64,000 bases of DNA from an uncultured Cryomorphaceae bacterium (GTDB lineage: Bacteria > Bacteroidota > Bacteroidia > Flavobacteriales > Schleiferiaceae): contig CAKZJV010000007.1 in assembly GCA_937120475.1 (NCBI GenBank), positions 1,318,068-1,382,067 on the forward strand. The letters run 5' to 3'. The notes under the pieces were generated by a model. That model saw only the letters and a program-made list of their open reading frames with translations, searched no databases and was not told where the DNA came from. The translations under genes and the position numbers were made by a program. Below are positions 54,188 to 62,497 of the stretch, piece after piece; the stretch's first letter is position 1; the number at the start of each line of letters is the position of its first letter.

Positions 54188-54715
54188 ATGCAACTACTGG
54201 CTCCCGGCTCACGTATCAACCACCCTGAATATGGCAAAGGCGTAGTAACCAACGTAACCACCCGTCATTACTTTGTGAGTTTCATTGAAAAAGGTGTGGA
54301 AACCATTGACCTGGATGCGGATTTTGAGGTAATCGAAGCCCTGGAATACGACCTGGACCTGGTAAGTTTTTACGAGGTGGAAAGCACCCTGAAGAAACTC
54401 TTACAACGCTGGTCGGATGTGAGTGAAAAAGTCACCATTGGTGACCGCTGGAAAGGCGGCAAGCTCATTATGGAACCGGGTGAGGCAGGCCTGGCCAATA
54501 AGGAAGTGCCTATCGATACTTTTTTCCATAAGATTGTAATGGTGCGCGACCGTATTCGCGTAATGGAGCAAAAAATCAATTCCAGCAAGGAGTTGGATGA
54601 TGCCACCAAAGTGGATTTACAACAATACATCACCCGTATTTACGGGAGCCTTACCACTTTTAACGTACTCTTCAAATACAAGGAGGATTACTTTGTAGGA
54701 GAACGGAGTAAATAG
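54188..54715 (+). CDS. Conserved hypothetical protein with N-terminal tudor/CarD-like segment
   Basis: A 175-residue soluble protein. The start MQLLAPGSRINHPEYGKGVVTNV resembles the SH3-like module of UvrD/PcrA C-termini and CarD proteins (GxxVxHxxxGxGxV). The rest is helical with charged segments (SFYEVESTLKKLLQRWSDV, DATKVDLQQYITRIYGSL). The first module may bind a nucleic-acid enzyme; no known family covers the full length. Confidence 0.65.
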   Translation: MQLLAPGSRINHPEYGKGVVTNVTTRHYFVSFIEKGVETIDLDADFEVIEALEYDLDLVSFYEVESTLKKLLQRWSDVSEKVTIGDRWKGGKLIMEPGEAGLANKEVPIDTFFHKIVMVRDRIRVMEQKINSSKELDDATKVDLQQYITRIYGSLTTFNVLFKYKEDYFVGERSK

Positions 54716-54866
54716 CTGCCGCTGGTTGGTTCGAGGTTCAAGGTTGAAAGCCTGCTTACCGAAGGTAAGTTCACTGTTGAAGATTGAAGGTTGAAAGTTT
54801 AAGATGATTGTAAACCTGTCTGCAGAAAGCAGGGTTCAAAGTTGAACCGGGTTATAAGGTTTTAAA

Positions 54867-54903
54867 GGAAAGTCATCCTGAGCGCAGTCGAAGGAGGCTT
54901 TCC
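54867..54903 (+). repeat. Interspersed repeat copy 1 (AGCGCAGTCGAAGG core, arms GGAAAG/CTTTCC)
   Basis: A core containing CCTGAGCGCAGTCGAAGG is flanked by 6-nt complementary arms, GGAAAG (54867-54872) and CTTTCC (54898-54903). Inner TCCT/AGGA can extend the stem. Orientation relative to any function is unknown. Confidence 0.7.
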
Positions 54904-54913
54904 CCGATCTTGT

Positions 54914-54961
54914 ACCAATTCATGGTCACTCTAAGCGCAGTCGAAGGGTAAATGAATTGGT
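54914..54961 (+). repeat. Interspersed repeat copy 2 (same core, different complementary arms)
   Basis: The core CTAAGCGCAGTCGAAGGG is flanked by ACCAATTCAT (54914-54923) and ATGAATTGGT (54952-54961), a perfect 10-bp stem with sequence unrelated to that of copy 1. Confidence 0.7.
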
Positions 54962-54997
54962 TGAAATACCTGGTTTCAACTACACTATCCATTCCGT

Positions 54998-55684
54998 TTA
55001 GTGCACCAAACCCAACCGCTGTTTCACCTTGTCACTTTCCAATTCCCGCAAGGCGTCACGGGCTATCCAGTGCGCGGGTTTGGAATCGGTTTGCAAGAGG
55101 CACTCACAAAGGTTAAGCATCACCGGATAATGATTTACACTGCGCTTCCCCAGTTCGCGGATGGCCCAGTTCACGGCCTTTTTCACAAAGTTGCGTTCAT
55201 CGGTGGCGTATTTTTCCAGCAGGTAAAAGAAGGGTTCAAAATCGCTGTCACCGGCTTTTTTATCGTGAATACGTAAAGCCACAATCATCACCAACCCTAC
55301 CCTGCGCACGTATTCGGCTTCCTCATGCGCCCAGCGTTCAGGCAACTGCCAGCGTTCCTCCAGCTTCACCAAAAGGTTGATGCACAACTGATCGCACACG
55401 TCCCAGGAGTAAATGGCGTTTACCCAGCTATCCATTTGGTTTAGTGTAGTGCGTTGGGGTTCGGCTATAAGGGTAGCCAATAGTTTACATTCGTGGTGGC
55501 CTTCGTCCCAAAGTTGCAAAGCCAGGTCGTGATCTTTACCCACTTCCTTCGCCATTTTACGCAGTACGGGCAGTTTTACCCCAAAGGCCTGTGCTGCCGA
55601 AATACCAAAACGACTCATGGATTTGGCGTGAGGGTCGCTGGCTTCTTCTTCCAGCCGCTGCAGGATACCGGCCAGGGTTTTCAC
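54998..55684 (-). CDS. DNA alkylation repair protein, AlkD-like
   Basis: A 228-residue all-helical HEAT-like repeat protein of the AlkD/DUF4375 type: FGISAAQAFGVKLPVLRKMAKE near the N-terminus, WVNAIYSWDVCDQLC in the middle, and FVKKAVNWAIRELGKRS. AlkD glycosylases excise 3- and 7-alkylpurines without base flipping. The Trp and Asp of the active site (SWDVCD, NWAIRE) are retained. It overlaps pepE by 4 nt. Confidence 0.88.
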   Translation of the reverse strand: MKTLAGILQRLEEEASDPHAKSMSRFGISAAQAFGVKLPVLRKMAKEVGKDHDLALQLWDEGHHECKLLATLIAEPQRTTLNQMDSWVNAIYSWDVCDQLCINLLVKLEERWQLPERWAHEEAEYVRRVGLVMIVALRIHDKKAGDSDFEPFFYLLEKYATDERNFVKKAVNWAIRELGKRSVNHYPVMLNLCECLLQTDSKPAHWIARDALRELESDKVKQRLGLVH

Positions 55685-56394
55685 AACAGGAAGGAAACAT
55701 CACCTGGCTCTACCTCGCGTGGTTCCTTTCCGGCCTCAAACAAGCGGGCGGTATGTTCGCCCCTCAATTCCAGTTTTCTTTTCTCCAGGCGCAGCCAGCT
55801 TCCTTCCCGAATGCCGATCACGGGCTGGGTATTGAAGTGATGAAACTCTTTAATGCGCGTTTCCCGGGTTTCGCCCTGGTGTTTGGAATCAGGATCGGGA
55901 TCGAGATAGTGCGGGTTAATATTGAAAGGCACGAATTGCAGGGCTTCAAAGGAAGGTGGATACACTATGGGCATATCATTGGTAGTGCTGATGGAGAGCC
56001 CGGTAATATTACTCCCGGCACTGGAACCCATATAGGGCGTACCCCTACCTACCACTTCACGCAATACATGAATCAGATCGTTTTCATACAGGGTTTTCAG
56101 CAACAAAAAAGTATTGCCACCACCGGTAAAAATGCCTTTGGCATGGCGCAAAGCCTCAGCCGCATCTTCAAACTCGTGCAAGCCTTTTACCTTGATGCCT
56201 ATCTCCGCAAAAGCCTTACGGGGTGCTGCAGTATATTCATCGTAGCTAATACCGGAAGGGCGGGCATAGGGGATAAAAACAATTTCATCGGTGCGAAAAA
56301 AATCCTTCACCTCATCCAGCAGGTAGCTCATGTACTCGCTGCCATGAATCTTACTGGTGGAAACGATGAGCAGGCGCATACGGTTCTTATCCAT
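55681..56394 (-). CDS. pepE: Dipeptidase E (peptidase family S51)
   Basis: A 237-residue peptidase cleaving N-terminal aspartyl dipeptides. The nucleophile Ser125 lies in MGSSAGSN; GIFTGGGNTFLL forms the neighbouring loop, and the catalytic His would be in the ISTTNDMPIVYPPSF to INPHYLD region. The length equals that of S51 dipeptidases. The start may be Met6 (MRLLIVSTS); both are in frame. 4-nt overlap with the AlkD gene. Confidence 0.92.
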   Translation of the reverse strand: MDKNRMRLLIVSTSKIHGSEYMSYLLDEVKDFFRTDEIVFIPYARPSGISYDEYTAAPRKAFAEIGIKVKGLHEFEDAAEALRHAKGIFTGGGNTFLLLKTLYENDLIHVLREVVGRGTPYMGSSAGSNITGLSISTTNDMPIVYPPSFEALQFVPFNINPHYLDPDPDSKHQGETRETRIKEFHHFNTQPVIGIREGSWLRLEKRKLELRGEHTARLFEAGKEPREVEPGDVSFLL

Positions 56395-56399
56395 AAAGT

Positions 56400-57671
56400 T
56401 TAGTCTTTTTTATTGATCAGGGCGGTCCAGATGCTGGTGCGCCCCCCCTTGTCATAGCGCGTCCAGATGGGGCGTACCACGCCATCATAGGCATCAATGT
56501 GGTTGTAGTCACCAAAAAATACGTTGGGGTTGGGCTTAAAAGCCTCTTCGCTAATTTTTTCGTTGAGCCAGGTTCTGCCCCCATCCTCACTAGTGGCCAG
56601 GTACACCTCGGTTTGGGTATCCTCAAAATTGCGCCTGTCGTAAAACACGCAGTACAGGTTTCCGGTGGCCTGATCACAGGTGAGCCAGGAAAAAAACTGG
56701 TCGGTTTGGGTTTTATCATCGTTCACGCGCAGGGGTCCCGTCCAAGTTTCCCCGCCATCGCTACTGCGTACAAACCAAACATCGTAATTGCCGTTGCGGT
56801 TGTCCACCCAATTGATGTAAATTTCTCCTTCCCGTTCTCCCGGGTGTTTATTCACCACCGTAACCGGCATACCATTGGCCCGCATTAAACCTTCAATTTT
56901 AATATCCCAGCCCCCGGGTTGGTGTGCTACCTGAATATCCCTTTCCAGCCAGGTTTTACCTCCGTCCTTCGAGCGGTCAAAATAAATGCGTTCATCGTAG
57001 GCCCAGGCCACGTATAAACTACCATCATTGGCCACAGCGGGCACCGCGCCTTCCGTGGTTTGATCTCCATCCAGGCAATTGCCCGCAAACTGGTTAATGC
57101 GTACACTTTCAGTCCAGTTGAGGCCTCCATCCGCAGATTTGGCAAAAAGAATATTGGAATGCATTGCGGTATCCTTACTGCCATAGTCGTCAAACTGGGT
57201 CCAGGTAGCATAAAGGTTTCCTTCCATATCGGCCACCGCCCATTGCTTATCCTGGTCTTTGGGGTGGTGATAGCCCATGTAACCGCCATCGTTCCAGGTT
57301 TTACCGTTATCCTCACTTTTTTGGCATACGATGCGATCCAGTATTTCCTCACTGCTCCAATTCTCACCGGTAGGATCGGAAAGGTGTAAAAAGTAAAAAT
57401 TCCCCTGGTAATCAGAGATCAGCACCGGGTCGCCCCACACTCCATAGGAGCTGGTGAGCGTATCGCGCGTCCAGGTTTTACCGGAGTCGGATGAATAAAA
57501 AACCTGGTCCAGTATGGCTCCTGCCACCTGGTAAGCCGGGTTGGCCTTGCTCACGGCCAGCGAAGGTTCGCATAGCCCGCGCATTTGGGCCACGGAAAAA
57601 CCTAATTCAACGTTGGGGTATTGGGCCCAGAGGCTGGAAGAGATCAGAAGTAAAAGAACTGTTTTGCGCAT
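56400..57671 (-). CDS. Secreted sialidase-fold (BNR repeat) protein
   Basis: A 423-residue exported protein with signal peptide MRKTVLLLLISSSLWAQ. The six-bladed propeller shows Asp boxes: YSSDSGKTWTRD, SEDNGKTWNDG, SADGGLNWTES, SKDGGKTWLER, SSDGGETWTGP and SEDGGRTWLNE. The catalytic Arg triad of true sialidases is not apparent, and there is no FRIP motif, so exo-sialidase activity is not assured. It starts an operon-like row with pepE (5-nt gap) and the AlkD gene. Confidence 0.85.
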   Translation of the reverse strand: MRKTVLLLLISSSLWAQYPNVELGFSVAQMRGLCEPSLAVSKANPAYQVAGAILDQVFYSSDSGKTWTRDTLTSSYGVWGDPVLISDYQGNFYFLHLSDPTGENWSSEEILDRIVCQKSEDNGKTWNDGGYMGYHHPKDQDKQWAVADMEGNLYATWTQFDDYGSKDTAMHSNILFAKSADGGLNWTESVRINQFAGNCLDGDQTTEGAVPAVANDGSLYVAWAYDERIYFDRSKDGGKTWLERDIQVAHQPGGWDIKIEGLMRANGMPVTVVNKHPGEREGEIYINWVDNRNGNYDVWFVRSSDGGETWTGPLRVNDDKTQTDQFFSWLTCDQATGNLYCVFYDRRNFEDTQTEVYLATSEDGGRTWLNEKISEEAFKPNPNVFFGDYNHIDAYDGVVRPIWTRYDKGGRTSIWTALINKKD

Positions 57672-57774
57672 ATTTTAAAAGCTGAAACCACAAATATAGG
57701 CAGCCGGAATAGAACGAAAAACAGAGTGATTTAAGCGACAGATTTGTATTTTTAGCACTTTATCAACGCGCCAA

Positions 57775-58251
57775 ATGATGATCCTCAAACTGATGGTTTT
57801 CCTGAATACGCTGTTCTGGACTACCCATCCTTTCCATACCTCCATAACGGATTGTAAATACAACACCGAGAGCAAAAACCTTGAAATAACGGTACGGGTT
57901 TTTACCGATGACATGGAATTGGCCATCGGCCAGGTGCTACCTCCCAGCAAACCTTCCACCTCCACGGTACAGGACAGTGCTTTGATAGAATATCTTCAAC
58001 GAAATTTTGGTTTTAAAGCCGGAGGGGTACAACTCAAGCCTATTTACCTGGGCCGCGAAACGGAATATGACATCACTTACCTTTACCTGGAGATAACTTC
58101 ATTTCCTCTCAAGGAGCCCTACCAGGTGAAGCAAAGCCTGCTTTTCGACCAGTTTGAAGATCAATCCAATATTGTACATCTTACGGTAAACGGCCAAAGT
58201 GCTTCGGCCTTTTTTTCGGGAAGTGAAACCTATAAAAACCTCAACTTTTAA
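57775..58251 (+). CDS. DUF6702 family protein
   Basis: A 158-residue protein with an N-terminal hydrophobic signal MMILKLMVFLNTLFW and a mature domain rich in strands. The phrase HPFHTSITDCKYNTESKNLEITVRVFTDDMELAIGQ matches DUF6702 (formerly part of 'HupE-associated' annotations). Its stop overlaps the HupE/UreJ start (TAATG). Exported, function unknown; the tight coupling to HupE suggests a periplasmic partner. Confidence 0.78.
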   Translation: MMILKLMVFLNTLFWTTHPFHTSITDCKYNTESKNLEITVRVFTDDMELAIGQVLPPSKPSTSTVQDSALIEYLQRNFGFKAGGVQLKPIYLGRETEYDITYLYLEITSFPLKEPYQVKQSLLFDQFEDQSNIVHLTVNGQSASAFFSGSETYKNLNF

Positions 58252-58826
58252 TGGGCTCTTTTAATACCTACCTGCGCCTGGGTTACGAGCATATTTTAAG
58301 CCTTAACGCCCTCGATCATATTCTTTTTGTAATTGTGCTGATGGCCGCTTACCAAACCCGGTACTGGTTGCGCATTGTTATTGCCGTGAGTTTATTTACC
58401 GTAGGCCACATGGTTTCGCTGGTGACTGCCAGCTACGACCTCATTAAGGTGGATAAAGAAATGGTGGAGTTCCTTATTCCCTTTACCATTGTTTTTACCG
58501 CCTTGTACAACCTTACCTCGGCCGGGCAGCGTTCGCAGGGGCGCTTCAAGTATTTTCTGGCCCTGGTATTCGGTATTATTCACGGACTGGGCTTTTCCAG
58601 CTACCTGGGTATGCTCATCATGGGTGACGGTGACCTGTGGTCGGCTTTATTACCCTTTAGCCTGGGGGTGGAAATAGGGCAACTGGTAGTGGTTTTTGTC
58701 ACCTATATATTCATGCTTATCCTGCTGGTTTTAATGCGGAAAAATGCCCGCGACTGGAACCTTTTCATATCCGGCACCGCCTTTGGGCTTTCACTTATTA
58801 TGTGCATTGAAAACTGGCCCTGGTAA
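58251..58826 (+). CDS. HupE/UreJ family membrane protein
   Basis: A 191-residue polytopic protein with about six helices. HupE/UreJ features: LRLGYEHILSLNALDHILFVIVL at the start, VGHMVSLVTASY with conserved His, FGIIHGLGFSSYLG, and GVEIGQLVVVF. The family is linked to nickel or other metal uptake for hydrogenase or urease in some bacteria; Bacteroidota members lack those enzymes nearby and may have another role. It overlaps the DUF6702 gene and precedes the M1 peptidase. Confidence 0.88.
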   Translation: MGSFNTYLRLGYEHILSLNALDHILFVIVLMAAYQTRYWLRIVIAVSLFTVGHMVSLVTASYDLIKVDKEMVEFLIPFTIVFTALYNLTSAGQRSQGRFKYFLALVFGIIHGLGFSSYLGMLIMGDGDLWSALLPFSLGVEIGQLVVVFVTYIFMLILLVLMRKNARDWNLFISGTAFGLSLIMCIENWPW

Positions 58827-58831
58827 GTAAC

Positions 58832-58864
58832 TTTGGTGGTTTCACTTCGCAGCCGTTATCTTTG
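58832..58864 (+). promoter_or_regulatory. M1 peptidase promoter
   Basis: TTTG (58832-58835), a 21-nt spacer and TATCTTTG (58857-58864). The start near 58870 gives a leader of about 22 nt. Confidence 0.7.
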
Positions 58865-58891
58865 GGTTTCTTTTTTGAAAACGGAACCCCT

Positions 58892-61183
58892 ATGACCAAA
58901 AGATTCCTAACGGCATTGATCTGCTTTTTAAGCTTAGGGCTCAGTGCCCAGAATTACAACCAAAGCAAATTCAAACAACTGTATGAAGAACTGCCAACGC
59001 CCAATATGTACCGCACCGGAGGCGGGGCTCCCGGTTCTTTTTACTACCAGCAGCAGGCCGATTACCAAATGGACGTTCGCCTGGATGATGCCACCCAACG
59101 CATTTACGGTGAAGAGGTAATCACCTACACCAATAATTCCCCCGATCCGCTGGAATATTTGTGGATACAACTGGACCAGAATATGCGGGCGAAAAACAGC
59201 ATGCGCCAAAAAACTGTGAGCAAGGGGATTCATCAAAAATCATCGTACTACGACCTCAAGTATTTGTTTTATGATTTTGACGGGGGCTTTAAGATTGATT
59301 ATGTGAAAGATGCCAATGATGCACCCATTCCCTTTTACATCAACAACACTATGCTACGTGTAAACCTGGATAAGCCACTGACCAACGGAGAATCCAAGGT
59401 TTTAAAGATCAAGTGGTGGTACAACATTAACGACCGTATGCAAATTGGGGGGCGTTCGGGTTACGAATATTTTAAAGACGAGGATAACTACCTCTACACC
59501 ATTGCCCAGTTTTTCCCTCGAATGGCTGTTTACAATGATGTGGATGGCTGGCAAAACAAGCAGTTTTTAGGACGTGGTGAGTTTACCCTGCCTTTTGGGA
59601 ATTACGATGTAAAACTCACCGTTCCGGCCGATCATGTGGTAGGAGCTACCGGGAAGCTGCAAAACCCCAATGAAGTGCTTACCGAAAAGCAGCGCGAACG
59701 TTGGGAGGAAGCTCAAAAAAACACCACCGACCCGGTATTTATCGTAACCGAGGGCGAGGCCAAAAAAGCGGAAAAGAGCAAGAGTAAAGAGGAAAAAACC
59801 TGGCATTTCAAAGCTGAAAATGTGCGCGACTTTGCCTTTGCCTCATCCCGTAAATTTATTTGGGACGCTATGGCGGTTAAGTTCGGTGGCCGCACGGTAA
59901 TGGCCGTTTCCTATTACCCCAAGGAGGGAAACCCCCTTTGGGAGCGGTACTCCACCCGGGTGGTGGCGCACACCTTAAAAGTGTATAGTAAATACACCTT
60001 CGATTACCCTTATCACAAGGCTATATCGGTACACACCGACCGCATTGGTATGGAGTACCCCATGATTTGTTTCAACGGTGGTCGCCCGGAAGCAGACGGT
60101 ACCTATTCCAAGCGGACTAAATACGGTATGATTGGCGTGATTATCCACGAAGTAGGTCATAACTACTTCCCGATGATTGTAAACTCGGATGAGCGGCAGT
60201 GGACGTGGATGGATGAAGGCCTTAACACCTTTGTACAATACCTCACGGAAGTGGAATGGGAAAAAGATTACCCCAGCCGCAGGGGTCCGGCCTATAAAAT
60301 CACGGATTATATGAAGGTGGAAAAAGACTTGCAAATGCCCATTATGACCAATTCGGAATCTATCCTGCAATTCGGAAACAACGCTTACGGCAAGCCGGCC
60401 ACTGCGTTGAACATATTGAGGGAAACCATTTTAGGGCGCGAGCTTTTTGATTATGCATTCCGCATTTATTGCCAGCGGTGGATGTTCAAACATCCCACCC
60501 CGGCCGACTTATTCCGTACTATGGAAGATGCTTCGGGTACCGACCTGGATTGGTTTTTCAGGGGTTGGTTTTACACTACCGATCACGTGGATATTGCCCT
60601 GGAAGATGTAAAATGGTTTAAACTGGATACCAAGGACCCGGATGTGGAAATGGCCCGGGAACGCAGGGAGGCTCAAAACCGGTTTATCGGAGATGCCCGT
60701 AACGATTCTGCACTGGCCGGCAAGCGTTATGCTGACCGCTACCCATCCATGAACGATTTTTACAATGAGAATGATGACTACGTGGTACTGGGTACCAATC
60801 GTGACCGTTACCACCAATACCGTGAAATGCTGAGTTCAAGTGAAAAGGAGCTTTTGGCGAATAACTATAACTTTTACGAGTTGAGCTTTCGCAATGAGGG
60901 TGGCCTGGTAATGCCGCTCATACTGGAATTTACTTTTACCGATGGCAGCAAGGAAGTGCAACGCATTCCAGCCGAGGTATGGCTAAAAAACGAAGAGGCC
61001 TTTGCCAAGGTATTTGTATTTAAAAAGGAACTTAAGAGTGTGGAGTTAGACCCTTTCCTGGAAACGGCCGATACCGATCGGGATGATAATTACTGGCCTC
61101 CGCAACAAGAGCCCTCCCGTTTTGAACTCTTCAAAGAGAAAAAGGAAAAAGAACAAAACCGTATGCAGGAAGCCGGTCAATAA
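58892..61183 (+). CDS. M1 family metallopeptidase
   Basis: A 763-residue exported aminopeptidase-like protein with signal peptide MTKRFLTALICFLSLGLSAQ; I prefer the ATG at 58892 to the upstream in-frame ATG at 58862. The zinc site is HEVGH at 419-423 with the third ligand Glu442 after 18 residues, as in M1. The exopeptidase GxMEN motif is replaced by RIGMEYPM, which keeps the key ME. The C-terminal 150 residues are acidic and Lys-rich. It lies in the periplasm or on the outer membrane. Confidence 0.93.
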   Translation: MTKRFLTALICFLSLGLSAQNYNQSKFKQLYEELPTPNMYRTGGGAPGSFYYQQQADYQMDVRLDDATQRIYGEEVITYTNNSPDPLEYLWIQLDQNMRAKNSMRQKTVSKGIHQKSSYYDLKYLFYDFDGGFKIDYVKDANDAPIPFYINNTMLRVNLDKPLTNGESKVLKIKWWYNINDRMQIGGRSGYEYFKDEDNYLYTIAQFFPRMAVYNDVDGWQNKQFLGRGEFTLPFGNYDVKLTVPADHVVGATGKLQNPNEVLTEKQRERWEEAQKNTTDPVFIVTEGEAKKAEKSKSKEEKTWHFKAENVRDFAFASSRKFIWDAMAVKFGGRTVMAVSYYPKEGNPLWERYSTRVVAHTLKVYSKYTFDYPYHKAISVHTDRIGMEYPMICFNGGRPEADGTYSKRTKYGMIGVIIHEVGHNYFPMIVNSDERQWTWMDEGLNTFVQYLTEVEWEKDYPSRRGPAYKITDYMKVEKDLQMPIMTNSESILQFGNNAYGKPATALNILRETILGRELFDYAFRIYCQRWMFKHPTPADLFRTMEDASGTDLDWFFRGWFYTTDHVDIALEDVKWFKLDTKDPDVEMARERREAQNRFIGDARNDSALAGKRYADRYPSMNDFYNENDDYVVLGTNRDRYHQYREMLSSSEKELLANNYNFYELSFRNEGGLVMPLILEFTFTDGSKEVQRIPAEVWLKNEEAFAKVFVFKKELKSVELDPFLETADTDRDDNYWPPQQEPSRFELFKEKKEKEQNRMQEAGQ

Positions 61184-61186
61184 GCA

Positions 61187-61321
61187 GTGAAATTCCGCAT
61201 CAGTGCCTATTGCCTTATGGTTGTGTTACACCCGCTTTTGCGCTGGCCCTATCGTGAAAAACTTTATGGAAAACTAGCCGGTACTTCCCCTGAAAGAAAA
61301 AAGCCGGTTGCCGTATTTTAG
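61187..61321 (+). CDS. Possible 44-residue protein after the M1 peptidase gene
   Basis: GTG at 61187, 3 nt after the M1 stop, opens a 44-codon frame: MKFRISAYCLMVVLHPLLRW, then YREKLYGKLAGTSPERKKPVAVF. A short hydrophobic N-terminus followed by basic residues is seen. The spacing fits a coupled small gene, but with no homology check it may be chance. Confidence 0.3.
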   Translation: MKFRISAYCLMVVLHPLLRWPYREKLYGKLAGTSPERKKPVAVF

Positions 61322-61345
61322 TTAAGTCAATATGAAAGATAAGCG

Positions 61346-61921
61346 ATGCAGAAGTTTTTTGGTGGTACCGCATTAGTTCTTGGTCTGTTGTTTCTCAGCT
61401 CTTGCGGAAACACAAAAAAAACTACCTCTACCTCTCGCCCGCCCAGTTTCCATGAGCAAAAGCGACTGCGATTTAAGCATGAAACCCTGAAAGACGATGC
61501 GGAAGCTTTACCCAGAAACGAAAGTACCGGCCTGGAGGCCTACGAAAGTAACCCTGAACTATATTCTTTTATCGATGAATGGGAAGGCACTCCCCACCGT
61601 ATGGGGGGCAATACCAAAAAGGGCGTGGATTGCTCCGGATTTGTAATCAACTGTTACAACGAGGTGTACCGCAACCCCTTCCAGGGCAGGCGCGCGGAGG
61701 ATTTATTTTCGGAAACCCAACCGGTGCGGCAAAGTGATTTGCAGGAAGGTGATTTGGTATTTTTCAAGATCAATGGCCGCAGGATCGACCATGTAGGCAT
61801 TTACCTTTCCAAGGGTAACTTTGTGCACGCCAGCTCTTCGCAGGGTGTAATAATCAGTAACCTGGAGGAGACCTACTATAAAAAACGTTTTTTTATGGGT
61901 GGCCGCAGAAGTGATAGTTGA
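61346..61921 (+). CDS. NlpC/P60 family lipoprotein endopeptidase
   Basis: A 191-residue lipoprotein (Cys20 in LFLSSC) with a NlpC/P60 domain at about 70-190. The catalytic Cys96 is in DCSGFV, His149 is in IDHVGIYL, and the third polar residue is His161 in FVHASSSQGV. Such enzymes cut the peptide stems of peptidoglycan (D-Glu to diamino acid). Here it is anchored in the envelope. A terminator follows. Confidence 0.93.
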   Translation: MQKFFGGTALVLGLLFLSSCGNTKKTTSTSRPPSFHEQKRLRFKHETLKDDAEALPRNESTGLEAYESNPELYSFIDEWEGTPHRMGGNTKKGVDCSGFVINCYNEVYRNPFQGRRAEDLFSETQPVRQSDLQEGDLVFFKINGRRIDHVGIYLSKGNFVHASSSQGVIISNLEETYYKKRFFMGGRRSDS

Positions 61922-61952
61922 GAATTGAGCTGGGCCTCTCATTTAAGATTTT

Positions 61953-61971
61953 AAAGGGCTTGGAGCCCTTT
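61953..61971. terminator. Terminator between NlpC/P60 and DUF192 genes
   Basis: An 8-bp stem AAAGGGCT/AGCCCTTT, loop TGG, with T-run. The genes are convergent, so it likely serves the plus strand and possibly both. Confidence 0.8.
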
Positions 61972-61972
61972 T

Positions 61973-62497
61973 TTATTGCTCGGAAAAGTAAACCTGGTTT
62001 CCCTTTTCAAAACCATACGTATCTGAAATGCCCCCGGCTACTTCCAGAACGTAAGAGGCATTTCCCATGGAGGGCAGGCTTTCCTCAGATAAAGGTTTGG
62101 CATTTTTCTGAATGCTCACAATTTGTTGGTTGGCATTAATGAAAATGATATCCAGCGGAACGTAGGTATTTTTCATCCAAAAGGACTGGGGGCGTTCCTC
62201 GCCCATAAAAAACAGCATACCATGATCTTCCTCCAGGCTTTTGCGATACATCATTCCATATTGGATTTTCTCAGGGGTATTCGCCAGTTCAATCTCTATT
62301 TTCTTAAGCGTATCACCTTCCGATACTATGTAAAGGTCACCCTCATCTTTAAACTTGGGCTCATAGGTTTTGTTTTGGGGAGATGCCGGTGCAGAATCGC
62401 CTTCAGGTGCGCCAAAGGGAATTACCGTTATAAACAACCAGCCTATAAAGGCCAGCAGAAGCACAATGGCCACAATGGCGCGGGTGGTTTTATTCAT
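61973..62497 (-). CDS. DUF192 domain protein with membrane anchor
   Basis: A 174-residue protein: one N-terminal membrane helix (AIVAIVLLLAFIGWLFITVI), then an exported DUF192 domain with the family motifs IQYGMMYRKSLEEDHGMLF, PQSFWMKNTYVPLDIIFI and AKPLSEESLPSMGNASYVLEV. The domain is small and beta-rich; function is unknown. It overlaps lgt by 8 nt. Confidence 0.9.
   Translation of the reverse strand: MNKTTRAIVAIVLLLAFIGWLFITVIPFGAPEGDSAPASPQNKTYEPKFKDEGDLYIVSEGDTLKKIEIELANTPEKIQYGMMYRKSLEEDHGMLFFMGEERPQSFWMKNTYVPLDIIFINANQQIVSIQKNAKPLSEESLPSMGNASYVLEVAGGISDTYGFEKGNQVYFSEQ

Larger units (their letters stand above)
54735..54980. repeat. Cluster of structured interspersed repeats
   Basis: The 282-nt gap after the 54188 gene is made of repeats and hairpins. 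GGTTGAAAG occurs at 54742 and 54789. Hairpins: CTTACC-GAA-GGTAAG (54755-54769) and one with CTGC-AGAAA-GCAG after a CCTG; both are followed by GTTC. Then come two copies of TnAGCGCAGTCGAAGG (the widely scattered 'AGCGnAGTCGAAGG' element). Last, GTTGAAA-7 nt-TTTCAAC (54960-54980). This is a known kind of interspersed-repeat debris in Bacteroidota; no gene or IS end is seen. Confidence 0.75.

Noticed and set aside
54735-54980. CRISPR array
   Set aside because: Repeats are of different kinds, irregularly spaced and partly hairpins. There are no uniform spacers and no cas genes.
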